From a virus, in the IMG/VR virus record IMGVR_UViG_3300035698_007508, positions 62,001 through 126,000 of that record: a DNA stretch of 64,000 nucleotides; one strand, 5' to 3'. Made by a program: the position numbers and the translations under genes. The notes below the pieces were generated by a model, which was not told the origin of the DNA, made no database searches, and worked only from the letters and a program-made list of their open reading frames with translations. Positions 18,688 to 26,686 of this stretch are shown piece by piece (position 1 is the first letter of the stretch; each line of letters opens with the position of its first letter).

Positions 18688-19721
18688 ACACGTACTACCA
18701 AGAATATCTCAACCAGCACGAGCATCGGAAGTACCCATTTACGGACGATGCGCACATGCTGAGTACCAGTGGGCAGCAGTTGAGCGTAGATGTTGTTATC
18801 GACGCCATGCTGTACCCGCTTGATGTGTCAGGGCCGATCCATTTGAGTCTGCTGGACATGGGTGGACGTAGCGTGCAGTTCCAAGCCGATGGCGTGCTGT
18901 GCGCTACCGGCACCTGGGAGACCGGTGATAGTACCGTGGACCTGTACGACACGACCGGGTACGAGCGGCATGTCGGTGTCCTGGTATTGGGCGCTGGGGC
19001 ACTGAATCTGACGGCCGAGACGCCTATGGAGTTCGATGCCGCGGCTACCCCGCTCGTACCTACTTGTGCGATTGAGCTGAATCAGACGGGCGTACGCGGC
19101 TTCGTGACCGATGATGCCAAGCTGACTACCGGTGTTGTGAGTCTGGAAGGCCGTAACGGTGCGGAAGTAACCTCGTACTACGACACACAAGGCCGCGCCG
19201 TCATTCGCGTTGACGTGTATGGCTGCCCGCCGCCGGCGAACGTGGATTGTGATAAACTGCCGGACATTACGACCATACGCATCGAGAACCGTGACTGCCC
19301 GCCCGTACTTGCATCGCCTGGTACCGACGGGGTAATCAACATCACCGGGGCGCCGGGATTCGGTGCTGATGCGCTGTGTAAGGCCAAACGCATACCCGCT
19401 GACGATGGGGAGACACCGGGTGAGGTCGATACCTGTGACGAAGACGGTGATGCCCCGGTTGCGTTTGTATGTCCACCCGATACCAGCTACAATGTGCCGG
19501 TGCATGGTGGTCGGATCATGTTTGTTGCGCCGGGCACACTGGCGTCAGACAACCCGATCAAGATCATGAATGAAACGACGCCCGGTGAGACACCAGAATT
19601 GTCTAGGCTCGACGGCATGCGTAATTTGGATGCCGTGCAACGCCGCGTCAAGCAGTTATGGGGGCTTGGCATCCGTGACCGCGGATTGGTCACATTCAAG
19701 TTGAAAAGGAGTAAGTCGTGA
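18684..19721 (+). CDS. Tandem tail paralogue 4 of 5 (345 aa)
   Basis: N-terminal signature YQEYLNQHEHRKYPFTDD, closest to paralogue 1. Then come the beta domain (VSGPIHLSLLDMGGRSVQF), the GVRGF region, and Cys-Pro motifs (YGCPPPANVDCD, NRDCPPVLAS) followed by the 'G-x-I-N-I' strand. The C-terminal 100 residues differ from the others: an acidic stretch (CDEDGDAP), then a basic helix (RNLDAVQRRVKQLWGLGIRD) and a Lys/Arg tail. Its stop overlaps a GTG start of the next gene. Confidence 0.6.
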   Translation: MNTYYQEYLNQHEHRKYPFTDDAHMLSTSGQQLSVDVVIDAMLYPLDVSGPIHLSLLDMGGRSVQFQADGVLCATGTWETGDSTVDLYDTTGYERHVGVLVLGAGALNLTAETPMEFDAAATPLVPTCAIELNQTGVRGFVTDDAKLTTGVVSLEGRNGAEVTSYYDTQGRAVIRVDVYGCPPPANVDCDKLPDITTIRIENRDCPPVLASPGTDGVINITGAPGFGADALCKAKRIPADDGETPGEVDTCDEDGDAPVAFVCPPDTSYNVPVHGGRIMFVAPGTLASDNPIKIMNETTPGETPELSRLDGMRNLDAVQRRVKQLWGLGIRDRGLVTFKLKRSKS

Positions 19722-20527
19722 CACCTACCATTCAATGGTTGAACGCGAACCGTTACCGTAATTACCCGTTCCGGGAGGACTGGGTGACGACTATGACCGG
19801 TACGGTCGCTGTGCGTGAGCTCCCCAGCGCTGTGTTTCTCGACCTGCAGTACGTCGTGTACGTGCCCATTGTACCCGACTGGGCACGCCTGTGTTGTAGC
19901 ACGATACAGGCAGACTCGGCATTCAACACACTGACATTCAGCTTCAGGTTGAGTACGGGAACCTTCGGAAGTATTGTCGTTCCGCGTACAGTTACCACGT
20001 CGCCCATGACGCTGATAAGCCAAGGCATTCGGCTGCAAGTGGTCTTCGGGTCTGACGGTATCAACGAGCTCCTGGATGCAATGGAGGCCGATGGTGATAC
20101 CAGCGTACACAACATGGCCGCAAATGACCGTGACATGTTCGAGGCGTCCACGTTGATCCGACAGGACAAGCATCGTGTGACCAGCCTGGTGGGCGATACC
20201 GCCGGGTCTGTCCCGGTGTCCGGCGACGTGTACTGGCAGGAAGGGTACAATACACGTGTGTTCCTACAGCCTAGCCCGCGTCGTCTGACGATCCTGGCCG
20301 AACCCGGCGCCGGCCTGGGCCGCTACTGCGTACGGCGCGAACCCACGCGGGTGGGTTGTGACGAGCTGCTTTTGGCCATCAATGAAGTGTACGCTGATGG
20401 GTACGGTAAGTTCCAACTGGTGGGCACCAACGGTATCGAGATCATTCCGGAGCCGAGTCACAACCGAATCACGGTGAAGACTCACGTGGATCCTGTAGAA
20501 ATAGATTGTGAGGTGGCCGATGCCTAG
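19718..20527 (+). CDS. Tandem tail paralogue 5 of 5 (269 aa)
   Basis: Uses GTG at 19718, inside the previous stop (GTGA), with a aaggag Shine-Dalgarno sequence at 19707-19712. N-terminal signature IQWLNANRYRNYPFRED. The central beta domain is followed by an HRVTSLVGD region and a Cys-containing part (RYCVRREPTRVGCDELL) with the final 'H-N-R-I-T-V' strand and terminal DCEVADA. It lacks the coiled coil. The last 8 bases overlap the repeat protein that starts at 20520. Confidence 0.6.
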   Translation: MTPTIQWLNANRYRNYPFREDWVTTMTGTVAVRELPSAVFLDLQYVVYVPIVPDWARLCCSTIQADSAFNTLTFSFRLSTGTFGSIVVPRTVTTSPMTLISQGIRLQVVFGSDGINELLDAMEADGDTSVHNMAANDRDMFEASTLIRQDKHRVTSLVGDTAGSVPVSGDVYWQEGYNTRVFLQPSPRRLTILAEPGAGLGRYCVRREPTRVGCDELLLAINEVYADGYGKFQLVGTNGIEIIPEPSHNRITVKTHVDPVEIDCEVADA

Positions 20528-21980
20528 ATCAGCATTTGTGGGTCTGCCCGATGGTTGCCCACCGTTGAGTTTCGACATCAATATCACGCCGGTGAACTTC
20601 ACAATGTGTGCGGTTCCGGACGTGACGATAGCTACCCAGTCCCCGATGACGTTCCACATAGACGTCCCGGATTTGGTGGTACCGCCATTCTGCGCCTGCA
20701 TCCCGACGCAGTTCTTCTCCCGTGACGATTTCACCATCAACATGCACACCCAGATGGTGGGCTTGTACTACACGCTGCGCCCCTTCACGGAAGACCCGGA
20801 CTGCTGCGATCCTGATTTCACGATGAAGTTCAGCCTGGTCATCCCGTGCCTTCCGCTGGACGTTGAGAGTACCGGTACGTTCCAAATCGTCAAGAATGAT
20901 GGCAACGTGAACATGTGGCTCTCCAAGCGTACAGAGACGTGCGTCCTTAAGCTGGAGTACAACTTCAATATACCGTGCCTGCCGTTCAGCATGCAGTCCA
21001 CCGGTACGATCAAGACCACCCAGGCTAAGCAAGGTGACGTGAGCCTGCGCATCACGCGCCAGGATGCGTTGACGTGCGGGTTCGAGTTCAACCTGGATAT
21101 CAAGGTACCGTGCAACCCGTTTGAACTCAAAGCCACAGGGTCCGCCAAGTTTGTGAACAACACTGACGACATAAAGGTGAGCTACTGGTTTTCCAAGGTA
21201 CCGGACACATGTATCTTGCAGATTGACGACCTGAACTTCAACTTCGACATGCAGATCCCGTGTCACGCGTTCTCGATCAGCGCCATCGGTAGCGCCGCAT
21301 TCGTGCAGAATAATGACGACATCCAGCTCAATTGTCGGTTCGAGAAGGAGCCAGAGACGTGTATACTTCAAATCGACAAGTTGAAGTTCAATTTCGATCT
21401 TAAGATTCCGTGTACCACGTTGGACATGCAGTCCACAGGTACGGCTACGATCATGGGCGAAGACATGCACGTGTCGTACTGGATGTCGCAGATACCGGAT
21501 ACGCGCATCCTCCAGGTCGACTCGCTGCGTTTCAATTATGACCTGAATATCCCCTGCATGCCGTTGAAGCGTGAGGTTACGGGTACGGCGTACATGGATA
21601 AGGACACAAAGGTCCCTGATATCGCGATGCTGCTGACCAAGCGTGAGCCGTCTTGCGTCCTTATCCTGGATTACAATGTACACATCCCGTGCTCGCCGGT
21701 CGTGATTGCGGAAGTATCGAACGACGAGCCTGCTGGCCTGAACGGTAAAAAAGAGACGGTACTGTTCACAGCGTATATGGATGAACATTGCACTATGAGG
21801 TGGGGCATCCAGCTGGCACGCGCCGGGTTTAACGGTAATCACACGTACGCACGCGCCCTCAAGTGGGAGAGTAATTGCTTGAAATGGCGCTACGGTATCA
21901 AGTACTATGTTGACGGTCGGTGTTTCTCGGTCTACCAGGATAGCGCTTGGCACGACCTGATTTGCGCCACCTACTGCTAG
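20520..21980 (+). CDS. Cys-paired tandem repeat structural protein (486 aa)
   Basis: ATG 20520 overlaps the end of paralogue 5. From about residue 90 to 410 the protein is built of repeats of roughly 45-50 residues. Each has a strand ending in IPC, a turn (PLDMQSTGT), an exposed strand with VSYW and a 'PDTCILQID' strand. I count about seven copies, two of which lack the second Cys or show a change (PDTRILQVD, TRQDALTCGFEFN). The regular pair IPC...TC suggests one disulfide or metal site per repeat. The C-terminus is different: Trp- and Tyr-rich (WRYGIKYYVDGRCFSVYQDS). The repeated beta layout fits a fibre or stalk. A long minus-strand frame across the gene is a shadow. Confidence 0.6.
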   Translation: MPRSAFVGLPDGCPPLSFDINITPVNFTMCAVPDVTIATQSPMTFHIDVPDLVVPPFCACIPTQFFSRDDFTINMHTQMVGLYYTLRPFTEDPDCCDPDFTMKFSLVIPCLPLDVESTGTFQIVKNDGNVNMWLSKRTETCVLKLEYNFNIPCLPFSMQSTGTIKTTQAKQGDVSLRITRQDALTCGFEFNLDIKVPCNPFELKATGSAKFVNNTDDIKVSYWFSKVPDTCILQIDDLNFNFDMQIPCHAFSISAIGSAAFVQNNDDIQLNCRFEKEPETCILQIDKLKFNFDLKIPCTTLDMQSTGTATIMGEDMHVSYWMSQIPDTRILQVDSLRFNYDLNIPCMPLKREVTGTAYMDKDTKVPDIAMLLTKREPSCVLILDYNVHIPCSPVVIAEVSNDEPAGLNGKKETVLFTAYMDEHCTMRWGIQLARAGFNGNHTYARALKWESNCLKWRYGIKYYVDGRCFSVYQDSAWHDLICATYC

Positions 21981-21988
21981 GAGACGAT

Positions 21989-22384
21989 ATGCAACTCACA
22001 GTCAGATACTACGGTCCGGATCGCACGGACGGATTACAGAGCTACGACCTGCGCGTAGTCGTAACGGACGCTGTCGACATGTCTGACGCGGTGTTTGTCT
22101 GGCAACGCAAGGTCCCGTCTACAACCGATGCTGGTGCTAATGCGCTTGGCGACGAGTTCGTCAGCATCGCTGATCCGGTGGATATGGAGCAGTACCCGGC
22201 CAACGCGCCAGACCTGTTCAACGACGTGCCTTACTACCGCACGAACAATGTGACATTACGCTTTCGCAGCATGGCCGAACTGGAGGACGTACGCACGCGT
22301 ATGGACGCAGACCTGGACGAGCTGGTAGATGCACTCAAGATTGCGGCGACACTCGTCGTCATGGAGGAGAAGACATATGTCTAA
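21989..22384 (+). CDS. Unidentified small protein (131 aa)
   Basis: Start chosen at ATG 21989 behind taggagacgat; the frame upstream is a shadow of the repeat protein. The 131 residues combine an N-terminal beta part (LTVRYYGPDRTDGLQSYDLR) and an acidic C-terminal helix (MAELEDVRTRMDADLDELVD). No known motif is visible. The stop overlaps the next ATG, so it belongs to the same translational unit and probably to the tail module. Confidence 0.5.
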   Translation: MQLTVRYYGPDRTDGLQSYDLRVVVTDAVDMSDAVFVWQRKVPSTTDAGANALGDEFVSIADPVDMEQYPANAPDLFNDVPYYRTNNVTLRFRSMAELEDVRTRMDADLDELVDALKIAATLVVMEEKTYV

Positions 22385-22697
22385 CGACACGCAGGTGTTA
22401 TCAAGGGGGATAGTACGGAAGCTACTGGCTGACCAAACCTTTTACAAGCAGTTTCCGGAGTTCCGGCAGCTTGAGAACAAGCTGCGGACTATGAACGTAG
22501 ATCTCAATACTGGCCGTGGTTGTAAGGGATGTAAGGGCAGGCGAGTCGAGAACAATTTGTTCGGCGACTTCCTGGCAATTCTACGCTCGATCGCGCCAGA
22601 CCGTCTGGCAAAACTGAAGCAGCATTTGGGTATCGGTGGGTTGATGTACAGTGTGCAGGACCCGCGTACCGGTGCTTACGAAACGAAAGTGATATAG
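22377..22697 (+). CDS. Small protein with CxxC motif (106 aa)
   Basis: ATG 22377 lies within the end of the previous gene and follows a ggaggagaagac leader. The 106 residues contain GCKGCKGRR around residue 44, a short Cys-Lys-Gly motif that could bind zinc with other ligands but is not a complete finger. The N-terminal half is helical and basic. It is followed nine bases later by the protease gene. Function unknown. Confidence 0.5.
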   Translation: MSNDTQVLSRGIVRKLLADQTFYKQFPEFRQLENKLRTMNVDLNTGRGCKGCKGRRVENNLFGDFLAILRSIAPDRLAKLKQHLGIGGLMYSVQDPRTGAYETKVI

Positions 22698-22705
22698 GAG
22701 CTGCC

Positions 22706-25051
22706 ATGAGTGACCGAATACAAATGATTCCGCCGCACACCGTCCGTTCACGGGTGCAAATTCTCGCCGAGAAGCAGGACTACAACCACAAGCTGATGAA
22801 CATTCCGGCGATGTGGGCGCGCACGCGGGGCAAAGGCATCAAAGTTGCGATCCTCGACACTGGCCGCCCGAACCATGTGGACCTCAACCCGTCCGGTAGT
22901 TGGACGGCGTACCCAGGTTACACCGAGGACGCCAATGGCCACTCCACCCATTGTGGTGGTATTGTCGCCGCTATCGCCAATAACAGTATGGGCGTGGCCG
23001 GTATCGCCCCGGAAGTCGAAGATTACTACGGTGCTGTGCTGGATAGTGACGGTGCCGGCGATATCCAAGCTATCGCAGACGGTATCCGATGGGCTGTGGA
23101 CGAGCTCGGCGCTGATGTGATCAGCATGAGTCTAGGTATCTCCGCCGGCGCCTCGGTGTTAAGCCAGTGGGAAGATGCTTGCGACTACGCCGTTCGCCAG
23201 GGTGTGGCAGTCTTCGCCGCGGCCGGTAATGAGTACGGCGACGTCGGGCAGCCGGCACAGTACGACTCGGTCATTGCGATCGCTGCAGTCAACAGCCGTA
23301 GGGATCACGCGAACTTCTCCAACACGGGCCCGGAAGTTGACTTCGCGACTGGCGGTGTGGACGTATATTCGACGTATTTGAACAACTCATACGCCAAACT
23401 GAGCGGTACGTGCCTTGCTGGCGGTACTAGGGTATGGACAAACGAGGGATTGAAGTGCATCAAAGATATGGAAGAAGGAGACTTCGTATGGTCTCTTGAT
23501 GAATCTATGAACCTTGTGCCTAGGCGGTGCGTGGCAAGGATTAGCAACGGAATTAGGGAGACACACACAGTAAAGACCGGTAACCAGACAATTGATGGAG
23601 TTACGGAAAATCATCCTTTTCTTGTTGTGCGGCGTACTCCGAAAAACGACAGGGATCTGGATGGCCACGTGTGGAAATTCAGCGGGAGACGCTATGATGT
23701 TGTGGCGCGCTGGATTCCCCTGTCTGACATGGTTGAGGGGGATATGGTTGTTGTGCCAAAGTCTCTTCCAGGTGGTAATGAATTGAATGTTGTTGGTCTA
23801 GCCAGAGAATGCGGAATTGACTGCGACAGTATAGACGGGGTGGCACTGTGCCAGGTTGTGGGTGCATTTATCGGCGATGGATCATATGTCCGTGACAACA
23901 GGAGAGCAAACACCCAAGGAATCACATTGGACATCGGACTCAATGATCCGGAGTTGGCTGACAGGTACAAGGCGCTTATTGATGACTTGTTCTGCGTCGA
24001 GTCTCACAATTACGATGGTGACGTAAGAGTTTATTGTGTGGCTGCAGCCCAATTCCTCGCAGGGTTAGGACTAACAGACGGAGCACACGGGAAAAGGTTA
24101 CCACAATGGATTTGGAGTCTGAAATCCAAGTACCGTAAGGCAATGCTTGCTGGAATAATCGATAGCGATGGAACTATAGGTAAAAACGGACGAGCAGTGA
24201 TTTCGATGTGTAATTTGGAACTAATCCACGACATCAAAGCGCTCGCCCAGGGTCTGGGATTCTTGGTATCTAATGTCTTATCCAGAGAGCGAAGGAACCC
24301 ATTCCTTGATGATGTTAGTCGAGCAGGGACGGAACAAGTTGAATGGGTAAATGAGCATACAATCAGTTTGTCGAATCCAGGACGGATAGCTGAATTGCCG
24401 ATGTTATCTTCTTCAAAGAAGCGGAGGGCAATGTCTGCTAGGCATATGGATTTCCGGTGTTTTTATCGTAATTTCCATTTTCATATGGATGATGTTTGTC
24501 TGAAAAGAGTGACTGAGATTTCCTCAAAAGGGGCGGAAGAAGTATTCGACATAACTGTGGAAGGTTCGCACAACTTTATTGCTGAGGGGATTTTAGTACA
24601 CAATAGTATGGCGTGCCCGGCCGCGGCCGCCGTGGGGGCCCTGATCCTGGCTGACGCGCTACAGGGCGGTAAGAAACTATCGCCGGCTGAATTGCGCGCT
24701 AAGCTGCGCAAAATCGCGTATGACGTAGGCGCAGACGGGTTTGATGAGGTATATGGCCACGGTATCCCGATTTTCGGGTCCGGCGGTGACCCATATGACT
24801 CTGACAATGTGCCAGAAGGGCCGGTAGAGGTTCCTGACGCACCCGACACAGGTAAGAAGTTCGGTATCAGGTCTGACTGTGCTACCTGGCGACTGGCGCA
24901 GACGCTGGTATTAGGTATGGCGTATGACCTGAACTGTGGAAAGCATATTGACCAGGCGTGGGCCCGTGCTATTAAGCAGTTGGCGGGCGATATGGCTGGC
25001 CTGGATAAGTTGATTCGCGCACGTGAAGCGGTACTCGACCGCAAAAAGTAA
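22706..25051 (+). CDS. Subtilisin-like serine protease (S8) interrupted by an intein
   Basis: The 781-residue ORF encodes a subtilase precursor. The triad is clear: Asp51 in VAILDTGRPNHVDL, His79 in NGHSTHCGG, oxyanion Asn175 in AAAGNEYGD, and the serine of GT-SMACPAAA. A 398-residue intein (Cys236-Asn633) separates Thr235 from Ser634, so the catalytic serine is the first residue of the C-extein. The spliced protease would be 383 residues, with a Gly/Pro-rich linker and a short Cys-containing helical tail (residues about 690-781). No signal peptide is present. It stands at the end of the tail operon, before a terminator, so virion maturation, tail-associated digestion or a host-directed role are all possible. 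Confidence 0.85.
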   Translation: MSDRIQMIPPHTVRSRVQILAEKQDYNHKLMNIPAMWARTRGKGIKVAILDTGRPNHVDLNPSGSWTAYPGYTEDANGHSTHCGGIVAAIANNSMGVAGIAPEVEDYYGAVLDSDGAGDIQAIADGIRWAVDELGADVISMSLGISAGASVLSQWEDACDYAVRQGVAVFAAAGNEYGDVGQPAQYDSVIAIAAVNSRRDHANFSNTGPEVDFATGGVDVYSTYLNNSYAKLSGTCLAGGTRVWTNEGLKCIKDMEEGDFVWSLDESMNLVPRRCVARISNGIRETHTVKTGNQTIDGVTENHPFLVVRRTPKNDRDLDGHVWKFSGRRYDVVARWIPLSDMVEGDMVVVPKSLPGGNELNVVGLARECGIDCDSIDGVALCQVVGAFIGDGSYVRDNRRANTQGITLDIGLNDPELADRYKALIDDLFCVESHNYDGDVRVYCVAAAQFLAGLGLTDGAHGKRLPQWIWSLKSKYRKAMLAGIIDSDGTIGKNGRAVISMCNLELIHDIKALAQGLGFLVSNVLSRERRNPFLDDVSRAGTEQVEWVNEHTISLSNPGRIAELPMLSSSKKRRAMSARHMDFRCFYRNFHFHMDDVCLKRVTEISSKGAEEVFDITVEGSHNFIAEGILVHNSMACPAAAAVGALILADALQGGKKLSPAELRAKLRKIAYDVGADGFDEVYGHGIPIFGSGGDPYDSDNVPEGPVEVPDAPDTGKKFGIRSDCATWRLAQTLVLGMAYDLNCGKHIDQAWARAIKQLAGDMAGLDKLIRAREAVLDRKK
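23411..24604 (+). mobile_element. LAGLIDADG intein inserted at the protease catalytic serine motif
   Basis: Residues 236-633 carry a complete set of intein motifs. They begin with CLAGGTRVWT (block A nucleophile Cys) and include TENHPFLV (block B TxxH). Two LAGLIDADG-type helices follow, VVGAFIGDGSYV and AMLAGIIDSDGTIG. The end is HNFIAEGILVHN (blocks F and G with the terminal His-Asn). Ser follows as +1 residue. Splicing and homing functions therefore look intact. The DNA is visibly richer in A/T and in codons such as AGA, AGG and ATA than the flanks, a sign of separate origin. Confidence 0.92.
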
Positions 25052-25168
25052 AAAAAGACTTGACCTACAGATTCAAACACTGCAATTTGTACAGTGGTTG
25101 GAACGATCGGCCCTGATTTTCAGGTGTCGGAACGGCGTGCGCTCCTCTGCAAGGCCGTTTAGCTCTGT

Positions 25169-25208
25169 GACCCGCCTGCTTCCTCCGGCAGGCGGGTCGC
25201 TCCTTTTT
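25169..25208 (+). terminator. Rho-independent terminator after the tail/protease operon
   Basis: A perfect 11-bp stem (gacccgcctgc at 25169-25179 with gcaggcgggtc at 25188-25198), 8-nt loop, followed by gctccttttt ending at 25208. It ends the plus-strand transcription unit whose last gene is the protease. Confidence 0.85.
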
Positions 25209-25315
25209 GTCCCCAAAAGTATCACTATTTCTGACTAAATCAGGCCACTAAATCGGTTATAACTAACTAATAGGGAAGGACTTCCATTGCGGCACCCCGA
25301 TTTTGGGGATCGTGA

Positions 25316-25344
25316 TTGAAATCTGACCCGATTACCTGTATATA
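25316..25344 (+). promoter_or_regulatory. Sigma-70-type promoter ahead of leader RNA
   Basis: TTGAAA at 25316-25321, 17-bp spacer, TATATA at 25339-25344. The expected start near 25352 lies just ahead of the five-codon ORF and hairpins. Called from sequence only. Confidence 0.55.
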
Positions 25345-25374
25345 GTATGACGTGAAACGAGTTTTCACTCAAAT

Positions 25375-25404
25375 GGAGGTACTATCATGCTACCGCAGGG
25401 CTAA
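25375..25404 (+). CDS. Five-codon leader-peptide-like ORF (MLPQG)
   Basis: A ggagg sequence (25375-25379) seven bases ahead of ATG 25387 opens a frame of five codons (Met-Leu-Pro-Gln-Gly) closed by TAA at 25402-25404. A 13-bp hairpin starts 22 bases later. The combination of perfect ribosome binding site, very short ORF and following hairpins is like an attenuation leader, but the peptide has no run of a single amino acid. It could also be a decayed gene start. Confidence 0.35.
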   Translation, partial: GGTIMLPQG

Positions 25405-25426
25405 AAACCCGCACATTGACGCACCT

Positions 25427-25484
25427 CAGGCACTGATTTTGTGTGAAATCGGTGCCTGCGGCTCGTGTCAAGCCGCTCTCTTTT
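25427..25484 (+). terminator. Tandem hairpins, possible attenuator/terminator
   Basis: First hairpin: 25427-25439 (caggcactgattt) with 25446-25458 (aaatcggtgcctg), 13 bp with one G-T pair and loop tgtgtg. Second hairpin: 25459-25463 (cggct) with 25471-25475 (agccg), followed by ctctctttt. The second with its pyrimidine tail could stop transcription; the first could be an anti-terminator partner or protein site. Confidence 0.5.
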
Positions 25485-25489
25485 ACCTA

Positions 25490-25519
25490 TTGGACACCCG
25501 GATCAGATCCTGGTACTAT
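25490..25519 (+). promoter_or_regulatory. Possible promoter for the 25530 gene
   Basis: TTGGAC at 25490-25495 and TACTAT at 25514-25519 with an 18-bp spacer, directly ahead of the ggagg Shine-Dalgarno sequence at 25521-25525. Transcription starting here would give a very short leader, so it may instead serve as read-through sequence. Confidence 0.3.
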
Positions 25520-25529
25520 TGGAGGCATC

Positions 25530-25955
25530 ATGAATTGTAGTTTCATCAACCCAGCACCGATCGGCGTCAATCCGCCGCTCGATTCCGCCCGCAGACCCAT
25601 CTATCGGGTCACCGCGGGTGACGAAATCAGGCTCGAAACCAAGGTCCAGCTGCACAACGGTGTGGATGCGACGCCTGAGAACTCGCTCGCCAACTTCGAA
25701 CTGCACGATCAGCGCTTCGAGACCGCCGTAACATGGACGGGACAGTGGCGTAACGGTATCGAACTGCGCGATGACGGTATCACAGAGATCCTGTTACCCC
25801 AGGCGGTTGCTGATATATTGCGGCGCGGGGCGTTCGTATTCAGTATGACCATCAGCGACGTGCATGGTAATCACCGACGCACGATCATGTCCGGCTCATT
25901 ACTGGTCGAGTACCAACCGACGTCACCGCATCACAGTATTCCGTACAAAGACTAG
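25530..25955 (+). CDS. Small beta-rich (Ig-like?) phage protein (141 aa)
   Basis: ATG 25530 follows ggagg at optimal distance; the frame upstream is not used. The 141 residues are beta-rich: AGDEIRLETKVQLHNGVDAT, then FELHDQRFETAVTWTGQW, and a final strand pair MSGSLLVEYQPTS. The pattern of alternating hydrophobics with a closing 'G-x-L-x-V' strand resembles the Ig-like or carbohydrate-binding domains common on phage surfaces. Its stop overlaps tail to tail with the minus-strand glycosyltransferase (shared ctag at 25952-25955). A decoration or receptor-contact role is possible but unproven. Confidence 0.55.
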   Translation: MNCSFINPAPIGVNPPLDSARRPIYRVTAGDEIRLETKVQLHNGVDATPENSLANFELHDQRFETAVTWTGQWRNGIELRDDGITEILLPQAVADILRRGAFVFSMTISDVHGNHRRTIMSGSLLVEYQPTSPHHSIPYKD

Positions 25956-26686
25956 CGCCGGCGCGCTGACTTGATCTGCGGTATCGGCTTGCGCGTTATC
26001 CCATGCTTGCGTTCGGCCATACGCTGGAACGTCGCGGACCGGCCACGCAGGCGCTTATACGTATCCGAACAGGTGCCGCGGTCGTGTTTTATCGCCACGG
26101 TGTCACAGATGCCCACTTTGAGCACCCCACGCGCACGTATGAAGAAGTCCAGGTGCTCTGATAGCTTCAATTCCGGATCCCACGGTACCAGGCGCAGTCG
26201 TTCGGTTCGCGCCATGAAGAAATTGGGGATCACCTCCACCACATCCATACCACAGCGTTGCTCCAGTATGGCCTTACGTAGTAGCATGTGCCGGCCACGA
26301 CTCGGGTCTAACGTGCCGTGGAAACCAAACATCTGCCTCGGCACGTTCTCTACCTGCCCACCCACTATGTCGATGTCCGGATACGTGTCCAGCAGGCCGT
26401 GCAGCGTCTCCAGCTTGGTTTGGACCGTGAAAACAAAGTCGTCGTCGAGCATGACAAGCCTAGGCGTGGTAACGAGCCGCACCAGCTCGTTACGCCCAGC
26501 GGACAGCCCACTGTCATACGGCAATGTGACGGTACGGATGCCTGGCCCGGACACGCGTATAGGCGTATGACTGTCGTCGACGATCAGAATTGGTATATCC
26601 GGGTAGTAGTACCGGATACTCTGTACCAGTCTGTCCAGGTGGTGTGGGCGTTCGAAGGCTTTGATGCAGCATGTGACATCGCTCAT
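25952..26686 (-). CDS. GT-A fold family-2-like glycosyltransferase (244 aa)
   Basis: The N-terminus starts the first Rossmann strand (DVTCCIKAFERPHHLDRLVQ), followed by IPILIVDDS (first acidic pair) and PYDSGLSAGRNELV, then the metal-binding DxD-type motif RLVMLDDDFVF around residues 80-90. A later HLDFF...IKHDRG segment provides the conserved acidic/His region. The domain transfers a sugar from a nucleotide-sugar donor, acting in the cytoplasm. It is closely similar to the C-terminal half of the next upstream gene, so the two come from a duplication. It is the last gene of the leftward operon and overlaps its neighbour by 4 nt. The acceptor is unknown. Confidence 0.75.
   Translation of the reverse strand: MSDVTCCIKAFERPHHLDRLVQSIRYYYPDIPILIVDDSHTPIRVSGPGIRTVTLPYDSGLSAGRNELVRLVTTPRLVMLDDDFVFTVQTKLETLHGLLDTYPDIDIVGGQVENVPRQMFGFHGTLDPSRGRHMLLRKAILEQRCGMDVVEVIPNFFMARTERLRLVPWDPELKLSEHLDFFIRARGVLKVGICDTVAIKHDRGTCSDTYKRLRGRSATFQRMAERKHGITRKPIPQIKSARRR

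Larger units (their letters stand above)
25052..25529 (+). other. 478-bp gene-free regulatory interval
   Basis: No convincing protein gene lies between the protease stop and ATG 25530. In order the interval holds: a strong terminator (25169-25208); a TATAAC box at 25258-25263 without a good -35; a TTGAAA-N17-TATATA promoter (25316-25344); a five-codon ORF with its own Shine-Dalgarno sequence; two hairpins (25427-25475); and a second promoter (25490-25519). Each is described separately. It is the transition from the tail operon to the small gene and the convergent minus-strand operon. Confidence 0.6.

Noticed and set aside
20529-21953. A 474-residue open frame on the minus strand
   Set aside because: It is the mirror of the repeat protein, with no ribosome site and an Arg/His/Val-rich composition typical of antisense shadows; the plus-strand gene has clear repeats and coupling.
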